Shown here: positions 48,067 through 57,803 of the stretch, piece after piece | Position numbering within the stretch: the stretch's first letter is position 1 | How the letters are laid out: every line of letters begins with the position of its first letter | Assembly (NCBI GenBank): GCA_021464415.1 | Contig: CM038465.1 | Span: forward strand, 83,796,919 to 83,860,918 | Length of the DNA stretch: 64,000 bases | Source: Lonicera japonica | Lineage: Eukaryota; Streptophyta; Magnoliopsida; Dipsacales; Caprifoliaceae | Direction: 5' to 3' | Made by a program: the position numbers and the translations under genes | The notes under the pieces: generated by a model | Told to the model about the DNA's origin: nothing | Database searches by the model: none | What the model saw: the letters and a program-made list of their open reading frames with translations, nothing else

Positions 48067-48632
48067 AAGGGCCTATTTTTAATTGACAATTAGTGTAAGA
48101 GGCCTATTTTATTTTATATTTTAAATGAAGGTATTTGAATAAATTTAAATATCATTTAATTAATAAAAACATGTTATATATTACCTAAATTACCCCCTCT
48201 TTATGAAATTTGCACAAAAAATATGAATATTGCAGTGAAATATGGACTGCAATATGAACTTTGCACCAGAAATATGGACTGCAAAGTTTACATTGCAGTA
48301 AAATATGGACTGCAATATGAACTTTGCACAAAAAATATGAACTGCAAAGTTCATATTGCAGTAAAATATGGACTGCAAGGTTCATATTACAGTAAAACAT
48401 GGACTGCAAAGTCTATATTGCAGTAAAATATAAACTGTAAAGTTCATATTGCAATCCATATTTTAATACATATTGGTATTTTTTTAGTTTATTTTAAGGA
48501 TTGGGATGTCATTTTATAATAAAAAAAAATACATGTCATATTATTAATAAAATAAAAAATAGGCCTTTTATTTATAAAAAAATTATATATTGGCTTTAGT
48601 GTGAAAATATTTCTCTGAAAAAATAGGCCCTT
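48067..48632. mobile_element. TIR element with AAGGGCCTATTTTT ends carrying a minisatellite
   Basis: The left end AAGGGCCTATTTTTAATTG is paired with AAGGGCCTATTTTTTCAGAG on the minus strand at the right. A second inner pair AGGCCTATTTTAT (left, about 48101) and AGGCCTATTTTTTATTTTAT (right, minus, about 48567) strengthens the symmetry. No clear target duplication is seen. The interior holds the 31/32-bp repeat array at 48207-48460. Confidence 0.6.
48207..48460. repeat. 31/32-bp minisatellite with core in both orientations
   Basis: Units begin AAATATGGACTGCA-like at 48238, 48270, 48301, 48333, 48364, 48395 and 48426, giving periods of 32, 31, 32, 31, 31, 31. The 18-bp core is TGCAAAGTTCATATTGCA in some units (best at 48333; diverged at 48270, 48364, 48395, 48426). 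It is TGCAATATGAACTTTGCA, its exact reverse complement, in the units at 48238 and 48301. Each core starts and ends with the palindrome TGCA. ORFs through the array are artefacts. Confidence 0.9.
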
Positions 48633-50000
48633 TTTTTTAATAAAAGAGCATGATGCCCAACATAGTTGGTACTAGCAGTGAGTTTTCACGCAGCAATCCA
48701 CGAGTCAAATCCCAGGAAGAGCAATATTTACTTTTAGAGCAAAGTCAGCCTATTATGGTTGACCATGCACCTCAATGGGCCAATTCAGCAATTTTCCTTG
48801 CGGGCCACTGTCAGCTAGTCTATGCAGCAAGTATTTTGGGCCATAAATAAGCAGCCTAGCACAAGAATAAAAAGAGTAGTCGCAGCATTATTCAAGGACC
48901 ATCATCATACACAGCCGCCGTTTTTCTTCCCTCCTCCTTTTCCTTCTTTTATAATTGTGCCCCATTTTTAGAGCACTTTTTATGTAATTTTTCTGCTTTC
49001 TTTTGCCGGGAGTTTTATACCTTTTTTTTTACAGTTATTTTTTTCTCTTTAATTCCTTATTTCGAGAGCTAACAATTTTATACTTGTGCCCCATTTTTAG
49101 AGAACTTTTTATGTAATTTTTCTGCTTTCTTTTGCCGGGAGTTTTATACCTTTTTTTTACAGTTATTTTTTTCTCTTTAATTCCTTGTTTCGAGAGCTCA
49201 CAATTACACATTAGCGAATATTTTGGAGCAGTTAGTTTATGCGATTAATTCAGATTAATTTATTCTTTAATTTATTTGCGCATACCTAAGTAAGTGTTTA
49301 GTTTGTTTAATTATGTTTTGCCTTTTAATTACAAGTATGTTAGGCTAGGTATTTTTTAGAGTTAAAGATGAGTATATTTTATTGATTATATTGCACATAT
49401 TTATGGCAAATGAGTTTACCAATTTAAGGCTTTTACGTTATAAATAGTTTTTCTTATTGGATGCTAGTTTTGATTGATAAAAAAATAATATTGAATTCTC
49501 ATTATAATTTGTCGGATTCAATGTATGATTTGTTAAAATCGGATATAAATTGTGTTTTGACGAGTATAGTAAGTGTTTTGATATTTTACATACGTTTAGC
49601 TATGGGATAATTAACAATTGGATATTAAATACAAATTGAACTTAATTGATTTTATTTTTCATATCTAATAGAGTCGAGAGACCAAATTAGTGTGAGACAA
49701 AGAATGGTGTTAGTTGGGCATGAATATTAGAAACGTGATATCAAATATATGACTCCGCTACTCTAGTATTTTATTAATTGATTATTTTTTTAGTTGATAA
49801 ATCAACAATTTGAATTTTTAAGCTAGATTAGAAATTAATTAGAATTAGCTAGTGAGATGCGTACATTCCATTCTTCAGGTCCATAAGGTTCGACCTCGCT
49901 CTTACCTAAGTTATATTAAGTACTGATTCGTGTACTTGAGAGTAAATAAAATATCCACAGCACAAAACAAACAAATTAACGCAACAGAGGTTACTTCGGT
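48633..50000 (+). repeat. Gypsy LTR-like region with a 129-bp tandem duplication (Athila-like, tentative)
   Basis: A 129-bp unit starting TTGTGCCCCATTTTTAGAG is present at 48955 and again at 49084, with very few differences. The region near 49875-49945 reads TCCATAAGGTTCGACCTCG, then CTTACCTAAGTTATATT and GTGTACTTGAGAG. That is the kind of sequence found at the 3' end of plant Athila-type LTRs. No LTR boundaries or coding parts were found. The small ORF at 48650-48850 has no recognisable domain. Confidence 0.4.
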
Positions 50001-50006
50001 AACTTA

Positions 50007-50390
50007 GGTGATGTTTGGTGGATGTTTTGAGTTGAGTTTTTAAGTTGAGTTTTTAAAATATGGTGTTTGGTAGAATTTTGAAGTATGTTGAAAAGTGGAT
50101 TTAGTTTTTTTTTGAGTTTTTTTCAACTAACTAAAAATCTTATAAAAAAATTTCAAAAAATAATCACAATGGATCTTATTTTATAGATCTCGACGAGTAT
50201 ATTTTACATATATATATTTTTATTTAATTTTGATTTTTTAATTTAAATTTATGGTGTTTTAAAAAAAAATTTAGAGAGAGAAAGTAAAGTGAAATAAATT
50301 TTAGGAAGTGTAAAAATAAAGTTGATTTTGAGTTGAGTTTTTAAAATTTGGAGAAAAAAACAAAAAAAAAAAGAGCCACCAAACAGGCCC
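50007..50390. mobile_element. Tourist-like MITE
   Basis: Flanked by TTA at 50004-50006 and 50391-50393. Ends are GGTGATGTTTGGTGG (left) and GGGCCTGTTTGGTGG (right, minus strand), with further inward symmetry TTGAGTTGAGTTTTTAA at 50030-50057 against minus-strand AAAATTTTAAAAACTCAACTCAA-like sequence. Length is 384 bp. It is related to the copy at 4724-5072. Confidence 0.8.
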
Positions 50391-50393
50391 TTA

Positions 50394-51109
50394 TCGTTTC
50401 AATTCATCTATTTCATAATATAAAACAATTTGTGCTGCACATCTTTATGATCTAGAAAAATTAGATTGTCCATATTGATAAGATTTGCAAACACAAACTT
50501 TATCTTTCCCATCTTGACGCGTACTGTAATTTTAAATCTTGACAATTTTGAAGCTTGCATACTAATACGAGACTTTAGGAGTTTAAATCGGTACGAAAAC
50601 CTTTCCAAAGCCTTAACTCTTTAGTTTGATTTTTAAAATATATACTTAATACAAACCCTTAAATAGTGTGGACATTAATCAAATAATAAATTCAAAACAA
50701 AACCACAGTGGTTACAAAAGTTAATACTTCAATTTTTCTTAATAAGACAACTGTAAAGTAACGAGATGAGTCATATCCATAAAGCCATTGAACCTATGTA
50801 CACGTTGATCTCATATAAGATCATTAAATCAAATAAGGAAGTCTTATGCAATTAAAAAGCAAAAATAAAAAATAAAAATGAGTGCCCTTGGTAAAACCTT
50901 AAAGCTACATGGTCAAATGGATTTTCTTGCGTCTGTAGATTTTTTTTTTCCGGTCATAATTCCCACATGATTGCTTAGGAACCCATAAATTCGGCGGCCA
51001 CTATTTCATTTGGCCACTTCTCCCATTTTTTTTATAAAAAAAAATTCCGTAATATATCAATCTTTAATAAATGCATATATGTATATATAATAGTAGATGT
51101 GAATAAAAT
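50394..51109. other. AT-rich intergenic DNA, no gene
   Basis: No domain or repeat boundary. The right end would be internal to the minus-strand Copia fragment at 51110, but no coding remnant is visible. Confidence 0.4.
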
Positions 51110-51519
51110 CGTTCTGATGCCACTTGTAGGAATTTTAATCTTAAATTATATAAACCTTAAAAATCATAATCATGTATAGTTCTTAAAAGACTAATCTTTA
51201 GGAAGCATATTTGAATTTATGACGTCGTAGAGCGCAAAAACTTGAGTAAGTTTGTAGCCTCCAAACATCTGAATCCCGGAGTGCTCAACGAGTTCTCTCC
51301 CTAAGATGGAGAAGATGAGTAAAGCGTATATTGATTCGACTTAATGACCATAAATCTAGATGTCTTTACATACTAGCTCAAATAGGTATCCATCAATTCT
51401 AATATGACTAGTATTAGGTCTTTACATATTGCAAAACATATACCCAATAGATGCATTATAAAGCTAGTAATATAATTGATTAAATGTGTAAAGTCCATTT
51501 ATGAACTAAATTTCCAACA
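51110..51519 (-). mobile_element. Minus-strand Copia-type LTR plus primer-binding site
   Basis: On the minus strand an LTR-like segment starts TGTTGGAAATTT at 51519 and ends TTCCTACA at 51125 (395 bp). It is followed by AG and TGGCATCAGAACG (complement of 51110-51122), a changed version of the copia TGGTATCAGAGC primer-binding site. The downstream internal part (left of 51110) is missing or unrecognisable, so this is a truncated element. No 5-bp duplication can be tested because one end is lost. Confidence 0.6.
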
Positions 51520-51919
51520 TTTATTGCATGTTTAATTGGATAATGTTCCTATAAGCTTTGCTGCTCTAGTTGTTATTAATTATCTTACTGATCATAAATT
51601 TTTACGATGTACAATGTCTTGTTCTTTTATAATTATGTAGTTTTTTCTAGAAATGATAATAAGAGAAAATAAAATAAAACGTTCTTAATAACACTAACGA
51701 TGGAAGAAAATTGTAGAGTCAAAATAAGATACTAGAGAAAGGAGGAATAAACTAATAACATGTTGTTTGGGCGAAATTTTTGAACTTTTCTAGAGTCAAA
51801 AGTTCTCATTCTTTTTGAATTTAAGTGTTTTGTTAAAGTTGTGAAAACATAAGAAGTAAAAGATTCCCTTATTGTGGCATTTTTATTCTCTCACTTTTTG
51901 GGAGGGAAGTTAAATTATT
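51520..51919. other. AT-rich intergenic DNA, nothing recognised
   Basis: No ORF or repeat boundary that I can support. Confidence 0.4.
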
Positions 51920-53105
51920 TATGAAGAAAAAATTCAAGGATCACATTTCCTGGATTAATTTTAGGGTTTTTATCAAAAATAATTTAAGATTTGATAAGCG
52001 GAATTAAAATCCTAGGTATAATCAATTTTACTGTTGAAACATGTGTTGTGTGTTATAGCAATTATATTAATCAACCAATCACATGAAAATAATTCACAAT
52101 ATAAGGAAGTAACGAGGTATCCCTACTTGCGCATAACTATTCATCGGGACTAACTGACAGTGTTTCACTATGATCAAAACGAAATTACAGATTACATGAC
52201 TTACAACAATTGCTTCCCCACAATTTATGCAACAATCTCGTTAATCTCTTGAACGTAGAATCCAACCGTAACTGGTTTAACGTAGCGTTTCCCACTTTCT
52301 AGCTTACTCGTCGCCTCCTTCTACACACTTGATCAATATCTTTCACCCACTATCTGCAGTCTCCCTTATCACAACCAAAGACACTCCCATAGGACTGTAA
52401 AAGAATAATATGATCTACTATGGCATGTAAATAAAGTTTTGGTAGTGTTTCAAAACTCTCGAAAATTGATTATAGTGTTTGGATATTTTTTTGCCTCAAA
52501 AAGCTCTCTAGAATCATGTTCTTTTTACCCAAGCCAATGGGATATATTTATAGAAAAATACTAAGTTAAAGTACTTTTTGGAATAGGATTAAAACATTTA
52601 AAAATGAATTTTTGTAGTAAAATTTTTTTAATAGGAATTTATTGCCTTTTATGACACTTTTCTTCTCTTTTTTTTGCTTTTTACGATGCCTTTTGATTTT
52701 TTCTCTATTTTGCTCATTTTTCGTCGTTTTAAGTTCATTTGAACTCCGATTCAACCCAAATTCCAGAGGCAACATTTGAAATATGTTTGACTTGTAAAAA
52801 ATAAGTTTCCTCATCTTTTTGTGTCGATGAAACTTCTTGGACTTTGGCAAAATTCAGTAAAAACACTTAAAACTCAAGTATGACTCAAAAAACGTTTGAT
52901 TTTGATTTTAACGCTCAACCACCACCTATATTTGAATCAAACCGTGTAACTAACTTAGGTCCCAGATGATATATGGTGTATCCGATAAATTTGGCGAGTT
53001 TTCGTTGATTGTCGCATCTTCAAATCTCCGATTCGACTTAAACAATTACAATAGAAAAATGAGTTTGGTTTCAAAATCAAGCCAACTAAAAATATAAACC
53101 TAACA
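51920..53105 (-). repeat. Minus-strand Copia-type LTR, copy 1 (no palindrome cluster)
   Basis: On the minus strand the LTR begins TGTTAGGTTTATA at 53105, just after a polypurine-like CCAAATGGGGAGAT (complement of 53106-53119) that is typical before a Copia 3' LTR. A TATA box TATAAATATA lies at the complement of 52543-52552. Most of it matches 61671-62984 in the same orientation, including CTCGTTAATCTCTTGAACGTA and ACTCCGATTCxACCCAAATT blocks. The 3' end at about 51920 is set only by where the similarity stops. Confidence 0.7.
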
Positions 53106-53738
53106 ATCTCCCCATTTGGCTATTCTGATCACAAAACGCATACAACTAATACAGACGGTTTCGACTTAATGCCCGTAACATCTCAATTATAAATGCTAAG
53201 TCGAATTAGTCCATTTTAACAACAAGACTCAAAGACATGCCTAACTCTAAATTTCAATGTTGGTTATCACTTCACAAGAAAAAAGGGTGAGTTGATAAAT
53301 CAACATGTGTTAATCCTGAAATACCAAAGCTCAATAAACGCCTACATATGGGCGTTGTAAGAACTTGCGCTTTTTATGTCAGATTCCCGTTGGCGGCGAT
53401 TCATCCGGTTTTCCACGGTTCATTTTATTACGAGAAAATAGTGATGTTTTGTAAAGAAAAATCAGAGTCATCAGTTTGTTTTACTAAACAAACAAAAGTT
53501 TGTGTAAAAGAGAAGCATTTATGAATCAAATGATCTTTTAAACACGATTATTGCGAAACCAGCCGATTTAAAGGGTTTGGGGATTAAGTTATAAATCGGG
53601 AAGATGTTAAGCACACAACTAACCCTTTCGATCTCTAAGTAGAATATGCGTGGAATTATAATCGAACATTCACATGCTTATTGATATTATCGCGTATCGG
53701 TCCCTACTTTTAGGAAAACGGGATTTTGGGGTGGGGGT
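53106..53738. other. Retroelement-like non-coding DNA (3' UTR of the minus-strand Copia, then possible Tat/Ogre LTR)
   Basis: The polypurine tract occupies about 53106-53119 (complement). From about 53570 the phrase GGGTTTGGGGATTAAGTTATAAATCGGGAAGATGTTAAGCAC is reminiscent, on the minus strand, of the GGTGCCTAACACCTTCC block in the Ogre-type LTR at 57630. No coding sequence. Confidence 0.35.
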
Positions 53739-54453
53739 TAGGGGCGTTTTTGGTTTCGGTTGAGGTAGAAACCAAGGTATCCTAAACCCAAACCAAATAT
53801 AAAAGTTCGGTTTCGGTTCGGTTTCGATTTCTAAATCTTCGAAACCCAAACTCGAACCAAACTTTTCGGTTCGGTTTTATTCGGTTTTGACATATATTTT
53901 TTTAAATCAATTTACATAAAAATATAATACTAATAGTAATGTAATAATGATTTATGTTCAAATTAAAGTGATTATTTTTTAGAAACAACGAGCAACATAT
54001 AAATACCATATTTTCTATTTAATTACAATTTTATTTGTACATTTATAAGAATGAAACACATTAAATAAAATGATGAATTATTTTTCTATCATGTATGTGA
54101 TAAAAAAACCTTAGCATTAAGTAGTTAATTAAATAATAAAGGCACGCATTAATGACTATTTTTTTAAGATTATCATAATATGCAATTAATAAGAAATAAA
54201 TTCTTATAAAAATGTCATCTTTTTTGTATTATAGTATAACTTAACGTGTGCCCTTAAAGTATATATTAACATTTTTTTTTCTTATACATAATTCGGTTCA
54301 GTTCAGTTTAGTTCAGTTTTAGACTAGCTTACCCTAAACCCGAACCAAACTTTTCGGTTTCGGTTCAGTTTTCTTGTTTTCAGTTTTTTTTCGATTCGGG
54401 ATTTTGCGGATCGGTTCGGTCAGTCGGTTTTTGGATTGACTTTAACACCCCTA
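53739..54453. mobile_element. Non-autonomous hAT element with TTCGGTTCGG subterminal repeats
   Basis: Flanked by GTGGGGGT (53731-53738) and GTGGGGAT (54454-54461), an 8-bp duplication with one mismatch. Ends are TAGGGGCGTTTTTGG and, minus strand, TAGGGGTGTTAAAGTC. Dense CGGTTTCGGTT/AACCGAA repeats fill 53750-53895 and 54290-54435. The 715-bp element has an AT-rich middle and no transposase. Confidence 0.9.
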
Positions 54454-54461
54454 GTGGGGAT

Positions 54462-55109
54462 AGAAACCATGTGCTTCGTATTTTGCCATTCGATTTTAGA
54501 AATCACTGTTTGCGATTTGAAATATGATTTTGATAATAATAGATAGCAAAACAAGTGCTTTTGGAAATATTTAGGACTTGTCGAAAGCTAATTCGATTTG
54601 GAATATAATATCCAGCAATCCTTGAGATTCATTCGTCAATAGTGTACCATAGTTTAATAATTTAAACTGGCATTGATGAATTCAATACTATCATATTGGA
54701 TATTTAGATTAGCAGCGCGATTTATAGATTAAATCGGGTACAAAAGTTTATTGATTCTTTTGTGGACCGAGACTAGTAAAATTGAGATTTTATAATTTTA
54801 ACTGATAAAAATATGTGTAAAAATGCTTACAGCTCGTTTCACACTTTTGGTTTTGAAAACGGGATTTAAATATAAAATCTGGAAGAATTTTTGAGATAAA
54901 CAACAATTTGTACATATGATTAATTAATTATAACTAATAAAATAAAGATAGATAAAAAATTAAAGCTGGATTGAGATAAAAAATACCTGAGAGCCTTGAA
55001 AATAGTAGAATACTATTTCATAGCACTGCTCCCGAAATCCCAGAAATGACTGATGTCTCAAATGGGGCATGTGCAAGTGCATTTATATCTGTATAGAATT
55101 AATGGGTTG
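54462..55109. other. Non-coding DNA, probably retroelement-derived
   Basis: No ORF with a domain. By position it continues the LTR-like sequence interrupted by the hAT element. Confidence 0.35.
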
Positions 55110-55820
55110 GGCCAGGAAATGTTTGTCTGCAAATAAACATCATAGTGTTTGTCTTGTGGACGAACTATTGATGTTTGTCTTATGGACAAACTTTATTCAT
55201 CCTGCAACGATTTTTTTAATTTTGGTCAAACCATACATCAGATTGATCCATTTTTTTAGTATGTTGTTACACATGATAAAACCTACCTATTGACCAACTT
55301 TCAGATTTTTTGGACATCGAGAAGGCCTCCGTTTGATTTTCTGAGATGAACTCCCGATTTCTTTTATTCCCTGGAATCCAGCCGTTGGATCGAGCTGATT
55401 TTTGAGTATGTTAATCCCTGTGGTATTATTTACCAACCTAAAAAATTTCAGGATGATCATAAGTTGAGAATTATTAATATGCAAAAATCGGCAAAAATCA
55501 GTGCTATAAATGTTTGTCCGCGGACAAACATTATATGATGTTTGTCTATAGGCCATTTTCGTAATTCCTGTGAAACAGTGCACTAGATCGATATGATTTT
55601 TTAGCATGTTAATACCCATAATACAACCTGTCTAATGACCAAATTTGAGCTCAATTGGACTTCTGGAAGGTTCCCTTTTGATTACCCGAAGTGAATTTCA
55701 GGTTTTCTGAATTTTCGGGGATCCGGTAGTTGTATCGAGCTGATTTTTGAGTATCTTACTCCTTGTGGAAATGCTTAATAACCCCCAAAGTTTGAGGATG
55801 ATCTGAAATTGAGAATTCTC
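55110..55820. repeat. Fourfold degenerate repeat with TGTTTGTCC palindrome cluster
   Basis: A block like GATCGAGCTGATTTTTxAGTATGTTAATxCC recurs at about 55240, 55387, 55584 and 55733, each time followed some 30-40 bp on by a GAGGATGATC or GACCAAxTTT block. Interspersed are GTTTGTC/GACAAAC elements at 55116-55190 and 55509-55560. These include a perfect 24-bp palindrome at 55509-55532 with arms AATGTTTGTCCG and CGGACAAACATT. No protein is encoded. Confidence 0.75.
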
Positions 55821-56589
55821 CTTAAACAAGTTTCCATAGGATTTGACAGTTTTCAGTTCCGACAGTTTCTGATAATTCTCGTAACTTCTCGTCCAGGTAT
55901 CCTTTTGGCTTCCTTTTTTGATATGTATCATATGGAGATAATATGTATGCGTATAAGAATGCTCGTGCATACATGCTTGTTCATTTCCATATAGATCGAG
56001 ATTGTTGCGAAGGTCGCAAAATGAGGTATTCGCAAGCGTAAAGAGATAACAATAATTAAATAAGCACAAAATTATATATATTCCCCTTCAAAATATTTAG
56101 ACTTTACTACTCCCCTTCACATATACATTTCACCCCTTCATCTTTCCTTCTTTTTGTCATAAGAATAGACAAAGTAATGAGCATCAAAAATAGTAAAGCA
56201 TGGAAAACAAGATCATGCAAAATAATTAACGCAAATAGCATATCTTGTTCAAATAAAGAGATTCTAACTAGCAAAGATATCCACTAATCTTAAAACCTTC
56301 CAGCTAAATCTCGATAAACATTTTTTCACCAATCCCCAACTTTTCATAAATTTGGTTTAGAGTTTCGAAAGTAAAATTGCCAAAAAATAATAATTTAGCA
56401 CAAATACTTAACATGCATTGCTATGTAACACGTATCATATCCGAAATATATCAATTAATTTCAAAATACGTTATTCCATTAACATGATACATGTACTATA
56501 CATATAATAATTTAGCATATATATGCTAAGCAACACAAAGTATAAGTATATATTCGATTGTGCTATAAATATGGATTATACAAAGTGCT
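55821..56589. other. AT-rich non-coding DNA
   Basis: No gene or repeat boundary recognised; it may be the outer part of the Ogre-type LTR that follows. Confidence 0.35.
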
Positions 56590-57787
56590 ATCAAATAATT
56601 ATGAATTTTGAAACACTCGCGCATCCATATACAAGACAATTTAGCAAGGCTCAAAGTTATTATTTTTCAACCAATTATCCTTTATGAACACCCCAATCCA
56701 CGACTCTCGTATGAATCTGATTTTTATATAAAACAAGCATTATGCATTAAGTCTTGAGTCATTATGCATATAGAAGACTGTTAGGAAAGACTCTGACATT
56801 GAACCCGTTGGGAGTCTGCTATGACCAGCGCCCCGTTAGAAAAATTGAGATTTTCAAGAGCCAGTCGCACGCCCCCCAACTGCATGACTACCTCCCAACC
56901 GTGCGGTTGGGCCCTAGCCGCATGCTCCAACCGCAGCCCCTAGCTGTAAGAACCAACCGCACCCTCCAACCGCAGGCCCTAGCCGCACCCCCTGCGGCTA
57001 GCCTCCTTTTAAAGCATTTTTGGCGGAAATTTCTCTATAAATAGGAGCCTTGGGGTCTCATTTGGGATCATCAACACTCAATACAATTTTTAGAAAAGGA
57101 AAAATTCTGTCAAAATAATAAGAGAGAGTTTTAAAGAGAAAAAAACTTTAGAAAGAGAAAGTCAGAAAGATAAAGTTTTTAGAGAGAGAAAGTTCTAAAG
57201 AGAGAAATGAGCAAGTCAACAGTTTTCGTTCTTCTTCAAGCGCTTCAGGTATGTCTTTCTACAATTCTCCTGAATTTCAATACTACATTTAAATACAAGT
57301 TTTAATATATAAAATTAGATAACTTGCAAAGAAGTTCACTAGTTTCAAAGTCAATCCCTTATAAGTTTTACAAGAAAACTAAAACCTGCTTTTACATTTT
57401 TTTCAAAACAAAACAAAATACAAAAACAATTTTTAAACAAAAGTGGAACTACAAGACTCTGATTTCATTCTTCGAATGAATACGTAGGCGCTCGCAAAGC
57501 TCGAGTTTGATTTCAAAACACTGTTTTAAACTAAATTTATCCGAAAGAACTATTCTGAAAACAATTCAAACTACTTGCAAGATATCTAAAATAGGAATTA
57601 AATACATGATCCACTAAGATACCGAAAGGGCGAATTGGGTGCCTAACACCTTTCCAATTCATAATGTAGTTCCCGAACCCTAGCAAAGCAAATTATTAAA
57701 TAAATCTCTAGTTTCAAACGTATGAAAGATGATTGGTTTTCAGATTGTCTTTCATGCAATCTTTTATTTGTTTTCTTGTAAAACAAA
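56590..57787 (+). repeat. Ogre/Tat-type LTR (left limit unknown)
   Basis: A TATA box TATAAATAGG at 57036-57045 is followed by a GA-rich leader and ATACGTAGGCGCTCGCAAAGCTCGAG at about 57480. GGGCGAATTGGGTGCCTAACACC follows at about 57627, with a GTAGTTCCCGAACCCTAG block at 57667-57684. These blocks are typical of the R/U5 part of plant Ogre/Tat LTRs. ACTGGCAACTCTG at 57790 looks like the adjoining primer-binding site. No gag follows. The palindrome cluster at 56890-57000 lies just upstream of the TATA box. Confidence 0.65.
56890..57000 (+). repeat. GC-rich palindrome cluster, CCAACCGCA/TAGCCGCA motifs
   Basis: Inverted repeat CCAACCG-TG-CGGTTGG is at 56895-56910. A hairpin with 8-bp arms TAGCCGCA (56980-56987) and TGCGGCTA (56993-57000) encloses five C. 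Direct copies of CCAACCGCA and GCCCTAGCCGCA occur between them. The cluster ends 36 bp before the TATA box at 57036. Confidence 0.85.
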
Positions 57788-57803
57788 CTGGCAACTCTGA
57801 AAA
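57788..57803 (+). other. Primer-binding site of the Ogre-type element (putative)
   Basis: ACTGGCAACTCTGAAA resembles the TGGCGACTCTGCTGGGG site that follows Ogre LTRs, with several changes. Confidence 0.5.

Noticed and set aside
48185..48426. Overlapping repetitive ORFs of 62-74 codons
   Set aside because: They follow the 31/32-bp minisatellite; similarity between frames reflects its symmetric cores.
48207..48460. Regularly spaced repeats suggesting a CRISPR array
   Set aside because: Units abut without unique spacers and the window is plant nuclear DNA.
48650..48850. 66-codon ORF after the TIR element
   Set aside because: No domain or start context; it lies in LTR-like non-coding sequence.
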